DNA of 64,000 bases from Aphidius gifuensis (GCF_014905175.1 NC_057788.1:13417404-13481403); one strand, 5' to 3'. Positions 10,450 to 24,506 are shown, numbered from the stretch's first letter. The notes: generated by a model not told the origin, from the sequence alone. Translations and numbers: made by a program.

Positions 10450-11158
10450 AAAAATCAAAAATTCCAACAATGTCAACATACAATGGTTTTAAATATCCAG
10501 TCTTTCCTCGTGATTTACCTTCATTAAACTTGGTATCAGAAAGACTCATTTCTCCACGTATTCCATTCATGAATATCAGAAGACTAAGACATGTAACCGG
10601 TCAATTCGGAATATACGGACAAATTATTAATATACCAGTCTCTGTTAATACAATGGTAAATCATCTTCCACGAAATTTAGATGATGATCATTGTATCAAC
10701 GTTCATATTGAAAAAAAATTTCACATAAATCGAGTTACTCATTCGGTCTTGTTGAAGAAAGTAAGCTAAAAACTTGGCTCGATTTTTTGATTCAAAAACC
10801 ATTGTATCAATTATACGGAATAACAGTTGATCAATCATTCTTCGATGGAAACGAACGAATTCCTACTATTCCTGAAGATGATGTCAGTGAAAATGTTGCT
10901 ATTGAAGAAAGCTTAAATGCACAACAACAAACACTCGTTTGGAATGATGAAGAATATTTACAAATGGCACCTGGACAAAATCAATTACCTCTATGTTTAT
11001 TATTTGATGAGCATGCCGAATAACTTTTATTCCCTGCTATTTACCTTGGTGAATTTCGCACTTTTCGCGAAGGAGTCAATGCAACACCATTTAACATAGC
11101 ATCCAGTGAATTAAGAAGATCCGATCGACGTGGTGTTTCACCGCAGCATCTGTTATAC
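10450..11158 (+). pseudogene. Helentron DUF6570-like region
   Basis: The first frame (to 10769) has the typical FPRDLPSLNLVSERLISPR and MNIRRLRHVTGQFGIYGQ motifs followed by NHLPRNLDDDHCINVHI. These are hallmark strings of the DUF6570 module that precedes Rep in Helitrons. A single-base shift at about 10743 moves the reading into the frame used by Rep. That frame has one in-frame TAA at 11021-11023 and then reads on into the 11159 segment. The function of this module is unknown. Confidence 0.8.
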
Positions 11159-12931
11159 ATGGCTATGAAAATTATGCGATTACGAGTTCGTGACTCACTT
11201 AGTGTTGCATTTAAGCATGTAGGGAATACCTTCAAAATAACGAGAGATCAAATTGAAAGTGATGAGTATATTAATAGGTGTGTAGAATATAATCTTGCTT
11301 TTCTAAGATCGATTTCCAACTCCGCTTGGTATTGGATGAACCGAAAAAAAGATTTATTTGCTATGATCAGGCAACTTGGTAAACCAACATTATTTCTAAC
11401 GGTTAGCGCAAACGAAATTGGATGGAATAACTTACTTAAAATAATTTACAAATTTCAAAGAAATAATGGTGAATCTGTATCTGAAGACTTCATCCAAGGA
11501 TTACACTTCATGGATAAAGCAGCACTTATTTATGAAGACGCAGTGAGTTGTGCGATTTATTTCAACAGATTAGTGAATGTCTTGTTAAACATCTTGTCAT
11601 CTAAAAGAAATAGTCCTTTTGGCAAGAACTATGTTGTCAATTATTTTAAAAGAATCGAGTTTCAACATAGAGGGAGTCCCCATGCACATATGTTACTGTG
11701 GCTAGCAGATAGCCCCTCTGATATTATTGGTGAAAACAAAAAAAAAGCTATAAAAATAATTGACGAACTAATATCAGTGTCCGAAAATGAGGCATCTGAC
11801 AGCATAAAACTTCAAAAACATAAGCACACATTCACGTGCTACAAAAATGTAATTGGTAATAGGCAAAAGTGCAGATTCGAAGCTCCTTTTCTGCCCAGTC
11901 GGTCTACTATCATATTGACACCAATGCAAAAAGAAGAAGCCGGATTTTCAACTTACGCATCACGTTACCGAAATGTCAGGGTCAATCTTGAAGACAATGA
12001 CTATCCTGATCTTCAGACATTTTACTCCGGAAATTATATTGCTTCTGACGATGATTATCATAATATCATTCGAGCGGGTATAAAAAGACCTCGAGTATTT
12101 TTAAAGCGTCAACCAACAGAAAAGTGGCATAATCAATTCAACCCTTTCATATTTAATGTGATGAAATACAATATGGATATTCAATTCATTACCGACGAAT
12201 ATTCATGCGCTAATTATGTATGTAAATATGTGAACAAAACCAACAGAGGGATTAGTCAACTTCAGCGTGTAATTATCGAAACTATGGATGAACATCCAGA
12301 ATTTGATATTGTTGATTTAACAAGACGTATCGGTGTTCGAACGCTTAATAGTGTAGAAGTAACGAGTCAAGAAGCTGCCTGGTATTTATTACGAGAGCCA
12401 ATGTCTAAATGTTCCGTCGTAGTTGTATCAATTTCTACGGTGTGGCTCTCTGAACGTCAACGTATAAAACGAACTAATAAAGAATTAGACAAAATAGACA
12501 TTGATGGGCATTCTACTGACATATGGAAAGAAAATTGGTTCGACATATATGAAAAAAGGCATGAAGACTTAGAAGAAATTACTCTAGCACAGTTTGTTGC
12601 AAACTACACAGTTCAGCAGAATAAAAAATATACAAAACGAAAACAGCCTCGAATTATTCGTTTTAGAAATTACGATATGGCTACTGACGTCAACGAATAT
12701 AAAAGAGAAATGGTGACTCTTCATCATCCCTTCCGGAATAAAGATGAAGAAATACTTGCTGAGAATAAATTCGTCAGTATATATGACAATCAAGAAGAGA
12801 TTATCCTAAATCGTCGTCTTGAATTCCAAGTCTCATTAGATATTGAAAAAACTATTGAAATTTGCAGAAATTTATGTCGTGAAGATAATTATGAAGACGA
12901 TGATGCAAATGAAGTAGGCATCATGTTTTAA
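11159..12931 (+). CDS. Helentron Rep (HUH/Y2 relaxase) domain
   Basis: The 590-codon frame has the Rep catalytic signature. The metal-binding His-X-His is in QHRGSPHAHMLLW near 11669-11707, and the two-tyrosine motif is in ANYVCKYVNK near 12210-12239. Upstream, PTLFLTVSANEIGWNN is a conserved Helitron-like N-domain string. Rep nicks and joins single strands to start rolling-circle transposition. The catalytic residues look intact here. The upstream frame is continuous except for the TAA at 11021, and the downstream frame continues past the TAA at 12929-12931 into the helicase. The ATG at 11159 is only the first in frame, not a likely true start. Confidence 0.88.
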   Translation: MAMKIMRLRVRDSLSVAFKHVGNTFKITRDQIESDEYINRCVEYNLAFLRSISNSAWYWMNRKKDLFAMIRQLGKPTLFLTVSANEIGWNNLLKIIYKFQRNNGESVSEDFIQGLHFMDKAALIYEDAVSCAIYFNRLVNVLLNILSSKRNSPFGKNYVVNYFKRIEFQHRGSPHAHMLLWLADSPSDIIGENKKKAIKIIDELISVSENEASDSIKLQKHKHTFTCYKNVIGNRQKCRFEAPFLPSRSTIILTPMQKEEAGFSTYASRYRNVRVNLEDNDYPDLQTFYSGNYIASDDDYHNIIRAGIKRPRVFLKRQPTEKWHNQFNPFIFNVMKYNMDIQFITDEYSCANYVCKYVNKTNRGISQLQRVIIETMDEHPEFDIVDLTRRIGVRTLNSVEVTSQEAAWYLLREPMSKCSVVVVSISTVWLSERQRIKRTNKELDKIDIDGHSTDIWKENWFDIYEKRHEDLEEITLAQFVANYTVQQNKKYTKRKQPRIIRFRNYDMATDVNEYKREMVTLHHPFRNKDEEILAENKFVSIYDNQEEIILNRRLEFQVSLDIEKTIEICRNLCREDNYEDDDANEVGIMF

Positions 12932-14406
12932 GAGCCTAATCCATTTGAAGCGTTGTATGATGATCCAAATGGTGACGTAAATAGTGATGTTCGTTTAGCG
13001 GTACTAGATAAACTTGGTGCGATTGCTAAAAAACGAAAAAATTTAATGGACAATGACGAGTTTTATAGACTCATGCGTCTGGCTAATGAAAAGCAAAGAG
13101 GTATTCTGTTGGAGGTTATTAATAATCTTTTGTCTCAAAAACAAGCACCATTTCAAATATTTTTCACTGGTCCAGCAGGTTGTGCATACAGCTTTACGAA
13201 TATCGATTTCTAAATTACTTCCTTTATCTACGGAAGTAACATATCAATATCGTGCTCTATTTAAATATATTAAAGTAATTATTATCGACGAGATCAGCAT
13301 GATAAGTGCTGAACTACTGATTAAAATCAATGAGCGATTACAAGAAATCACAGGAAAATTTACTGAGAACTTTGAAGGATTGGATATTACTTTTATTGGT
13401 GATTTACGTCAGCTACCACCAGTAAGAGCTACTTCTATTTATCTTCCACCAAAAAAAAATATGTTTGGGCCAATTTTGTGGAAAGGGCTTCAATTCTATC
13501 AGCTTGATCAAGTCATGAGACAATCAAATGAACAGTTTTCATCAATTTTGACGAAGATTGGTAATGGTGATAGACTTGATGATAATGAAATAGCTCTCAT
13601 ACAATCGAGGTTTTTTCCTAAAGCTGCAGTAGATATACTCTGTCCAAGTGCCATTCGTATTTTTAAGACAAATCACTCAGTTGATGAGTATAATCGCCGG
13701 ATATTGAGCAATTCCAAAGAAAAAATTATTTCAACGGCAAGAGATACCTATGTTGGATGTCCGTCAACAAATCAAGAAGCTCAATTACGTCAAAAAGTCC
13801 ACAAAATGTCACTCATCGACACAGGTGGTTTGCCATACGAAACAATATTCGTTCAATATATTCATTATTTAATAACATGTAATATTGACGTAACCGATGG
13901 TTTGGCAAATGGAGTTGTAGGAAAGCTTGTTCATATTGATCAATATGACGACGAAGAAGTAAGCATTGTGTGGTTACATTTCTCATGGTGCAGAGATCGG
14001 AAAAAAAGCGAAAAGAAAACTTCGTGGTCACATGGCTACAAAAAACATTAGCCAAACAGCGTTCCCAATTTCTAGAAGGCAGGCAACTATTAATTTAAAT
14101 CAGAGCAAAACCATTTGCGTAAAACGTTCTCATTTGCCAATAGTGTGTGCTTGTGCAACGACAATTCACAAATCGCAAGGAAGTACATACACTGAAGTAG
14201 TGTATGATTACGATAAAAGACACGCGCAATCGTTGCTATATGTTGCTTTATCAAGAGTTACTGATATTCAAGGACTATACATTATCACTAAAAATGATGA
14301 TTTAACATTTATCATGGGCGTAAAAATTCTGATTCTACGAGCCGTTTACGTGATGAATTCGCAAGACTTTCACTTAATTCAGTGCTCACCATTGAGAAGC
14401 AAATGA
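12932..14406 (+). pseudogene. Helentron Pif1-like helicase, Walker A deleted
   Basis: The linker and the start of motif I are at 12953-13213 in the Rep frame, where FFTGPAG appears, but the GKT of Walker A is gone. The text jumps to a segment normally found well downstream (ALRISISKLLPLS), so about 40-50 codons are deleted and the frame changes. Walker B (IIIDEISMI) is present near 13278-13304, followed by FIGDLRQLPPV near 13395. Further shifts lie near 13980. The C-terminal helicase motif TTIHKSQGSTYTEV is at about 14160 and LLYVALSRVT at about 14233. Without Walker A it could not bind ATP normally. Confidence 0.85.
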
Positions 14407-15156
14407 CTGATTTTCTCACGCAAGCCAGCACAGGGTTGTCAATTTACAGCTTCAATTGTCGAAGCCTTCGTGCACACTCCACTGACATAACTGATATGGT
14501 ACTGCAAAACTCAAAGATCTTGATCATTTCTGAAACCTGGATAGATGATAATGAAAATATAACTATTCCGAACTTTAATTGCGTCATTAAATATAAGCGA
14601 CCAAACAAACGAGCTGGAGGAGTTGCCATCTATCATCACACTAACGATGCATATCACATCGTTACTCCATCAATTGATGTGACAGCAGCACAATCCAGCT
14701 TGTTTGGAGGAATCTCGTCTGTTGGTGATTACTGCATTTGTGAATGTTCACGACAAAATAAACCAACTATTATCATAGTTACAATTTACATTACACCTAA
14801 TCAAAAACTGAACGATATCATCTTCTTTTTCAAGAGAGCATGTAGGTGCAAGATATCTCGAGACAAGTGGAGACATGCAACCTGTCATTTTGAGTGAAGA
14901 CTTCAATGTCAATTTTGCTCTAGAAACATCACAACCATTAGTAAAATTTTTTAAAGACGAATTCAATCTGTCAATGAATAATGATCCTACGATTCCAACA
15001 ACTCGATCTGGAACAACAATTGACGGAATTTTTACACGCTATCTCAACAACGTTCAATCAAAAATATATATTAGTTATTTCAGTTTTCACAAGCCAATAA
15101 TTTCTATTGTGCCTGTAGAGTTAGTTGATCAAATCAGTACAGAAGTAAATCCATAA
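14330..15156 (+). pseudogene. Helentron endonuclease (EEP) domain
   Basis: After another shift near 14318, the frame contains an apurinic-endonuclease-like (endonuclease/exonuclease/phosphatase) domain: IYSFNCRSLRAH near 14440, ISETWIDDN near 14524 (catalytic Glu) and AGGVAIYHH near 14611. A shift near 14880 leads to DFNVNF (14900), SGTTIDGIF (15010) and SFHKPI (15080), where the family usually has a Tyr/Asp-His pair. A C-terminal EN domain separates Helentrons from canonical Helitrons. The frame ends at 15156. Confidence 0.85.
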
Positions 15157-16690
15157 AATAATACCTTAAATATTTAATATCGTATGTAATACGCAGCCTT
15201 AATATAATAAAATGTGTGTTGTATGAAAAGAATATGATTGGATATTTTGAAATAAGTATAAAAAAATAAGTTATATTCATATCTGATATTAAACACAATT
15301 AATTATGAACTTATCAATGTTTGAAATAATTGAATAATATAAATCTTTCTTTTTATTTATTGAACGATTCTGACAGCTGAAACCACAAACAGTATGCACT
15401 GATAAATAGTCATAGAATATATAAGTCACTAGTCTCACCATGTAAAACATCAAAAGCGACATCTCGTCTCATAGTAACAGTTACCGACGGCAGGCTGACT
15501 ACGTATTATACTACATAGAATACTCTCTCCAAAAGAAGTTTCACTTCCCCCGCGCGTACTCGCAACAAGCACTAATTTTTTTTTATCGTAAAGCAGACTT
15601 TATTCTCGATGATTTAATATAATAAAAGATTTTTTCCATGCATAATTGACGCTTTTAGATCGATTCTTAGGTCTAAGTAAGAAAACCCCATGTATTTTTA
15701 AATGGGACACTTCACCATCTTACAGGGGGTGGCTAGGATGCAAATAAAAATTTCTTATATAGCCCAAAAATTTTTTTTTCAACGATATTAGGGGGCGGCA
15801 CGATGAAAATTTTGCCATCACCCAAATAAGAATCACCCTAGTGCACACACACATAAATGCAAAAACACAGCATAAAAAACAGTCATCCGTGTTTTGCGTA
15901 TTACTTTTTTGTTTACTCTATTGGACGTTCTACCGTTGTGAAAAACGCTGTGCTAATCTTTTAGTATTGAAAAAATTAATTAATAACAAATAAAGTAGAT
16001 AATGTTAATTAAAAATAGAAAAGAATTTGCATGAAAAATACAATCAGCATTGTTTGTTAATTTGTAAATTCATAAACAATTATATAAATTATTTAGTTTT
16101 ATTCAGTAAAAAAAGAAACTTTTTTGTGTGGCTATTATTTGTTAAATTTTTAAGTGGTATTAAACTTTCACGGCATGAACAACATTTTTTTTTTTTTTTT
16201 TAATTTTTATCAATTTTTATTATTTAAAAAAAAAATTAAACATAAAAAAATATACACGACACGTTGATTGTTTATTTTTTGTGTGAACGTGTTTATTCCG
16301 GTATTGTGTAAGTATCTTTTTTTTTTTCTTCACCTGATGAAATAATCATTTGATGCTAACTAAAAAACAAAAGTAATGAAGTATAGAATATATATTACAG
16401 AGTTTTTTAAACAGGAACAAATTAAATCAAAATTAAAATAATGAAAAAAAAATTGTCAAAAGCATTTTAGCGGGAATTTTCGTCTTGGAAATTACAATAC
16501 AAAGAGAATAGAAAATTTCACATTATAGTAAGTTTTTTTATATAAAAAAAATAAATAATTTAAATATGGAAAAAAATTAATCCATTGAACAGAAAAAAAC
16601 AATTCGAATATTAAAAAGTTATTATTTTTATTTTAAGATTTATAATTTACAAAAATTATTTTTATAAATTTTTATACATCATTAAAAAAA
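15157..16690. other. Non-coding AT-rich DNA with repeat fragments
   Basis: No reading frame of interest. It holds a GAAGTTTCACTTCC repeat at 15533, a block near 15680-15850 with GGGGGTGGCTAGGATG and GGGGGCGGCACGATG that looks like dispersed-repeat sequence, and many poly(A)/poly(T) runs. Confidence 0.5.
15533..15549 (+). repeat. Copy of the AAGAAGTTTCACTTCCC dispersed repeat
   Basis: AAGAAGTTTCACTTCCC followed by a CGCGCGTAC stretch; the same string recurs at 36561 and 60100, and its core at 23116 and (inverted) 34492. Confidence 0.7.
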
Positions 16691-16696
16691 AATAAT

Positions 16697-18547
<1,851 letters not shown>

Positions 18548-18649
18548 ATACCACTTATATAATATTTAAATAATTAGAAATAATTATAAATATCAAATAA
18601 AATTTATGTTATGGCCGACCAACGGATGACGATATGAAGAAAACGGGAA

Positions 18650-19578
18650 ATGAACCAAGGAAAACCGAACATCCCTGAAGGTCCTTATCGACGAGGAATT
18701 CGAAAATTTGAAAATTTAGCCGTTTTCGAAACACCTGACGATTTCTTGGAAAAGGTATTTAACAATTTAGAAGAAAAAACAAATCAAATAAAAATTCCTA
18801 CTTCAAATATCGCTGAACAGTCTTATTCTGATAACGGAAGAGATCAATATGTACTGGTTAATAAAGAGCTGAAAGACAAAAATTTTAATACCGATTTTTG
18901 AACTGTTGAACAATATAAACTATTAATTGAAGATTTAAAAAATCTCAATGGTGATCAGAATTTAGGCACGATTTTGAAAAATAATATAGCATCCAAACGA
19001 CCAATTTATTATGCTTCTGGTATCAAATGATCGATTCTCAAAGATTATTACCCATCAACTAGACTCATACGAGCATTTAATTTAAGTAATTTAAAAAGTG
19101 TAATGGCTGGCATCAGTGCCATAGGTAAACACAAAGTCATTGATGAAGTTGATGGATTACATACGGGGTAGCCCCGGGTCCGTATTTGCAGTTTATCCGG
19201 AGAATGGGAACTGGATATCAGTAAATATCCATCTGAATGGGCCTCCGAAAATTTGATTTGTTGTTAAAAAAAAAACATACTTATAAATTTGAAGGGACAG
19301 TCAATTCGTTTTTGAGGGCTTATTTCGATTCTAAAAACTGCGGGAACCTGGCAGCCCACAAAATTTTCATTGTTACTGAGGATTTTCTTATTAGCCACAA
19401 AATTAAATATGTAAAAATTTTACAAAAACCAGGAAATATAAAATATGAAAACAATGGTGTTCATAATAATTCACCAGTTAAGGATTATTTAGTACGAAAG
19501 ACTCTAGGTGGACTCGTCGGGTACAATATATGTGACCCAGATAATGAGGCTAAACAGAAAGAAAAATATGAATCTTGA
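18650..19578 (+). pseudogene. Unrecognised gene fragment, broken
   Basis: Coding-like text starts at ATG 18650 and is charged and compositionally protein-like (FENLAVFETPDDFLEKVFNN). A TGA at 18899-18901 ends it, but the same frame continues with a plausible helical segment up to another stop near 19029 and beyond to about 19170. A second frame (19237-19578) encodes 113 residues with FLRAYFDSKNCGNLAAHKIF and LGGLVGYNICDPDN. I cannot assign a family. The pieces may be one decayed gene, perhaps from a DNA transposon, with two or three stops and one shift. Confidence 0.4.
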
Positions 19579-20313
19579 TCCAGAGTCGACAAAAATAAAG
19601 CACAAAAAAACGCTTCACAACAAAAACAAAATGCAAAGATGGGAGACTCGACTATAGAAATTTTTTTTCGATTTTTTAGTTACAGAAAAACCAGTAGTAA
19701 TACTCAGCATCAACAAAAACTATCTAATAACTTCATACAATATTGCGCGCCAGACCATACACTTTGCTTCCAGTTGAAAGAAAATTTGTAACAATACAAA
19801 GTAGAATAAGAGTGCAAATATTCACTTAAATTATTCACGGTCATAAATTTCACTTGGAGGATAAACAATATAATACCTTATTAAATCAATTTTTTTTTTT
19901 TTTTATCATAGTTTATTAAATCAATTTTAAAAAATAAAATAATTAATTTATTCGATAAAATAATATTGATTTATTACTGTTCAAAAAAATTTTACGGGTA
20001 ATAAATAAGAACCATATCTGATGAAGTAAATAACATGTTGATGTCAAACGTTTAATTGAACAACTTCTAGTAGAAAAATTTTTACGGAAAAAAATTCTTT
20101 TCTATGTGCTAACATTCTTTTTAAATATTTTTCTTTTTACATCAATTAAATAAATAAACGAAGTTCTAAAAATTCAATATTGTTATTAAATACATATTGA
20201 ATTTTCAGGTGAAAATAGTTTTGCATTTTTGAAAGTAACCTTTGCTCTTGTCACTGTCATGCGTCGTAAAAAAATTAAAACAAAGCTCATGGCCAAAAAA
20301 ATCGAACATAATC
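19579..20313. other. No gene seen
   Basis: AT-rich sequence with poly(T) and poly(A) runs and no coherent frame or repeat that I could identify. Confidence 0.5.
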
Positions 20314-20780
20314 CTCCATAGGAGCATGTCGACATCACCAAGTCACCAGCTAACTCCACCAAGGGGTCAACTAGCTTCATCGGAAGCCAACCACGGACTG
20401 TCACCAGTCCCGGTGCCATCGGCCAGCTCTGAAAGCCGGCCGATGACTGGCAGTGAGATGCCAGCGATCACCAGCTTTATGGACTCTCTATCCCCACTCC
20501 CGTTACACCCACTCCATAGGACCATCTGTGCGCACACCTCGATGCGACTCTCCGGTAGGAGTGTCGGAGTAGGGGATATGAATCTGACCTACAAGGTACT
20601 GATATTCCTACCTGTCGTAGCCAGGGTAGGAATCCGGATTATCCGCCCGTGGCGGATGTCTACCAAGTCAACGCTGACATTCAGGCGAAAATAGATGTCA
20701 CTACCGAGGCCACTCAAAAACCGGTGGTATTAATTAGCGTCTTAGTCGATAAAACCCTCAAACTAGACCTCTAATTATTT
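20314..20780. other. GC-rich island of unknown origin
   Basis: About 460 bases of near-balanced composition inside very AT-rich DNA. It contains a perfect 8-bp stem, CATCGGCC at 20417-20424 with GGCCGATG at 20438-20445. The + frame from 20242 (150 residues) is Ser/Pro-rich at its centre and matches no family I know. It may be a fragment of a retroposon or a transferred segment. Confidence 0.45.
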
Positions 20781-21365
20781 TCGGGAGTGCGAGATCTTCC
20801 AAATCTCGTTACAATATATATGGTTAAAAAAAGGGGGTAACAACCTTCGATAAAGGATAGAGGGCATTTGTCTAAGGATTTACGCTTTTTTTCGTTATCA
20901 AAATAATTTTTAATAAAAGATGACGGTCGTATTTCCAATTTTGTTTGAAATTTATTTATTCGCAGGTTTATTTAAATTATTAATTGTTTACTGATAATTA
21001 TAAATAATTTATTATTAATGAAAAAACATGAAAATGATTACAAATCCTTATTTTTCATTAAAAATGATTTTAATAATGGAAAAAAAGGCATGAGCCTCTG
21101 AACTCATAGAAGTGATCTTGACATGAGCCTCTGAACTCAGAGTGATCCTTATAGAAGGATCCTTTATAGATCCTCTGCGATCCTATAAACTTAATAAAAT
21201 TATAGTCCACCTGCTCCAACTCAAAACATTGGTCCTTCGAGCCGGATAGTGTGTTCGATTAATTTAGTGGTGTTGAAACAAAAAAAAAAAAAAGAATCGG
21301 TGCATTGCTGAGCGCTCATGAACATTGTGCTGCACTGATTCACACTAAAGAATAATACACACTGA

Positions 21366-21575
21366 AATCTTATTTGAGAAAAACCAGGTGGAGTCAAGTT
21401 TAAATTTTTTTTTTTTTTATTTTCAATAGTTTAGACTTAATTACATGCGTCAAAAATATATATTTCTTTCTTGAATTTTTAGTGTCATATATAAATTAAA
21501 ATACTTACAATTATAGTGACAATTTCGAACACTTGACTCTTTTTTGTAGAAAAAAACTTTGTTTTTTTTTTTTTT
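21366..21575 (+). repeat. Diverged solo arm of the 31.1-kb inverted-repeat family
   Basis: GGAGTCAAG, TAGACTTAATTACATGCGT, ATTTCTTTCTTGA and TCGAACACTTGACTC appear in the same order and spacing as in the arm at 32083-32368. Preceding bases 21100-21190 hold a short duplication of CATGAGCCTCTGAACTCA. Confidence 0.65.
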
Positions 21576-21654
21576 TGTTGTGATTCTTTTAAACAAATGA
21601 TAACATCTCTGAAATTGTAAAAATAATCCCAAGCAAAGCCAAATTAAAAATAAT

Positions 21655-22055
21655 CTCAGCAACTACCCAACCGATCATCATGATTTTTTTTTAAAATAAA
21701 AAAGCTTATCTCGCAGATCGTTATAGGTGTTCATTCAATTTCCTATCTTAATAAACAACCGAGTTATTAATTATAGCCCGTTACGCACCCAAGTCAACAA
21801 GCGGCTCTTCGGTAGTGGCTGCTATGCACTTATAGAAACAATCACAGAGTTGAAAAAAGAGAGATAACGCCCTATAGTTCCAAATGATTTATCTATTTGC
21901 GTTTTAACATAATCAAAAAATTGAAAAAAAATTAACTATAATTTTTTTTAAACTAACTAGCTTAGAAATCATCAAGCCGATAGATTAATAGATGCACCCT
22001 GGTAGAAATATTTCTCCAACTTTCTTCCAGCTTTTTCCCAACTTTTCTCCGCCAT
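21655..22055 (+). repeat. Dispersed repeat, inverted mate at 59460-59860
   Basis: Shared strings include CAGCAACTACC, ACCGATCAT, CTTAATAAACAACCGAGTTATT, GCCGATAGAT and AAAAATTGAAAAAAAATTAAC, in the same order as in the reverse complement of 59460-59860. No coding capacity seen. Confidence 0.7.
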
Positions 22056-22429
22056 TTCTCCACCTCTTTACGAAAAAAAAAAAAATAAAAAACAAAACGA
22101 ACTATTTGATGTTAAAAAAATTTAATGTCAAATATTGATCGATTTTTTCAACATCTTTTTTATGAGCGAATTAACGACAAACACATGATAGTGCATCATC
22201 GCCGCCACCACCACCGTGTATTTGTTCTATTATGATTGCTGTTGTTTTTATATGATCAATACTGTTGTTGGTATTTTGATTTGCACTTGGTACATCATTT
22301 ATTAAATTATTATTTACTCCTGTTGTTGTTGTTTCATTCAATGATTCAATATTTAATCATCTGTTCCATTTTTTTGTTCTTTACAAATTCATTCAAGATC
22401 TTGAATTTATTTCGATCATGACAAGCACG

Positions 22430-22870
22430 ATCATAACAAGCACAAGCACTTGAATAACCACTATCTTGTGTATTATTTGATTATTGGACAGATTCATTTC
22501 AAATAGTCATTACTTGATTTAAAATATTATTACAACTACCAGTACAAGTCTCATGAAAATTACCAGACATTGGTATAGGATCTAGTCGTATTTTAAATTT
22601 TACTGATTTAGGATTACAATTACATTTATCACATGTTTCTAATAATATTTCAATGTCATTAATTGTCTCTTGAAATCCTATACAATCTAAATTACCATCT
22701 TTGCTATCTTTACGTTCGCGTGGTACCACATTTTATCCACATATTATTTATTGTTGTTTGGTATTGTGATTATGATGTTGCTGTCATATTATGTCAAGCA
22801 CTTGAATAACCATTATCTTGTGTAATATTTGTTTATTTAACAGATTAATTTTAAATAATCATTATTTGAT
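22430..22870 (-). other. Direct repeats flanking a short unassigned reading frame
   Basis: CAAGCACTTGAATAACCA plus about 70 more bases occurs at about 22441-22525 and 22795-22870. Between them the minus strand has a 76-residue frame (22729-22499) rich in Cys (LLETCDKCNCNPK, HETCTGSCNN). Coding-like text continues upstream and downstream through stops, for example YSSACACYDRACHDRNKF near 22445. It may be a decayed gene exon, family not recognised. Confidence 0.35.
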
Positions 22871-23341
22871 AAAAAATGATATAATAAATTATATATTGTA
22901 TATAATAAAAGTTTTAACTTTAATATTCACCTTTGTCTCTTGAATCTTTCATGAAACTAAAATTTTGAAACAAATTTTAAACAAATTTTTTCATATCGTT
23001 GTCATGGGAATAAATAAATAAAACAAGATAAAAAATAATTTAAAATTAGTTACCTTCATACCGTTACTTTCGTTGCATCCATCATTTGTTTTTTTTTTTT
23101 ACTGCCCATTCTAACGAAGTTTCACTTAAAAAAAAAACACGTATTGTTTATTTTTCGCTAAAAAATAATTCAAAAAATATTTTAGACGAATCTATTTTTC
23201 AAATTTAAATAACACGTGGAACTAGTTATATATATATATATTTCATCAATTTTTCTAGACTCCATTATCTTAAATATCACTAATTATGGAATTTCTCAAA
23301 AGGGACCATTTTTTTTTTTCTGAATTTTTTTTTACAAAATA

Positions 23342-23639
23342 AGGTACACGATACACGCATTCTAAGCATCGCAAAAATCTGGGCCTAGAAATATAAATAT
23401 TTTATTTTGATTTTTAAAAATTTTATTCATAGCAAAGAAAGTTTTTGTTTTCAGCGAAAAACATTTTTGTTTTCAGAAAAAAAAATTTTTTTTTTCAAAA
23501 TAGATATTTTATAAGTTTTCGATTTCAAAATCAAAAAAATTAGAGACTTAATTTCAGCCGAAAATGAACCAAAAATAGCTCATCTTATCAAATTCGCAGA
23601 GGGTCAGGCAGATGACCCCGTGATTTGACTAAGAATGCC

Positions 23640-23650
<11 letters not shown>
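23342..23650 (+). repeat. Solo arm of the 47.5-kb foldback family
   Basis: Contains AAGCATCGCA, GGGTCAGGC..GATGACCC, GTGATTTGACT and AATGCCCCATATATA, matching the centre and right arm of the element at 47482-48369. It runs into a TA microsatellite at 23643-23670. Confidence 0.7.
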
Positions 23651-23674
<24 letters not shown>

Positions 23675-24506
23675 CTATAATACATTATACAATATATTTT
23701 TTGTCAAAAAAATAATAAAAAAAAGCAACCCCGGTCTTTCTATTTCTCGTCCTTTGCCAAAAAAAACCCGACCCAAACCCGACGCCCCGCAGTAAATAAT
23801 GATAACTAAAATATGAAACATATTGAATTCAATAACTGGGTCTTGAAAATCAATGCCTGGCCTCGTTGTTGAACGCCTATCTACACCATGTTCAACTTAA
23901 AAAACTGACATTAAAATTTTTGAGCCGCCATCGTTATGTATGTTTTACATACGATCAGAACTTGGTGCCTACTCGCACTTAGAAACTGCGGCATCATATT
24001 TTATAAACCAAATAATTACTGTCATTGGCAAATAAAAATTATTTGTAATATTAAAAAAAGAAGTTTTAAGAAAATTTCAAGAAAAATTTATAAAATATTA
24101 ATTAAAAAATAAACATTCTTTACACGGAGAGAAAATTTTTGCATGAATTACAATACGTAGTAGTAAAAATCATTGATAGCGTCACTATTCTTATATATTT
24201 TAATAATTTTTCCTACTACGCTTTAGTAAAAAATATTTAAGTTTACCTTAGATTTTCCACTTATAAAAATATGTTATATAAATAAATTCACAAAATTTAC
24301 TAGTTTATATTGTAATTTATGCCGATAGAAATCAAGAATATTTAGTATACTTAGTAGCATATTTTCGTAGATCCAAATTCCACAGAACATTATTTTTCTT
24401 AAAATTAGTTTGAAATAGATCAATTTGATAGTTTTCAATCAAATAAAAATATGACTAGTAAAAAGAAAAAAAAAATAACATGACTCATGTACAGGTCATT
24501 ATAAAG

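Larger units (their letters stand above)
9043..15156 (+). mobile_element. Helentron-type rolling-circle transposon, degenerate
   Basis: One transposase polyprotein can be followed through several frames: a repeat-rich N-terminus, a DUF6570-like region, a HUH Rep domain, a Pif1-type helicase and an endonuclease/exonuclease/phosphatase domain. Rep-helicase-endonuclease in this order is the Helentron (Helitron2) arrangement of animals. At least five frameshifts, three in-frame stops and one deletion make it inactive. I could not fix the two termini: 8013-9042 and the region after 15157 are AT-rich without a clear end signature. Confidence 0.88.

Noticed and set aside
18650..19170. BEN-domain assignment for the unknown fragment
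   Set aside because: Only a vague length and helix pattern matched; no diagnostic residues.
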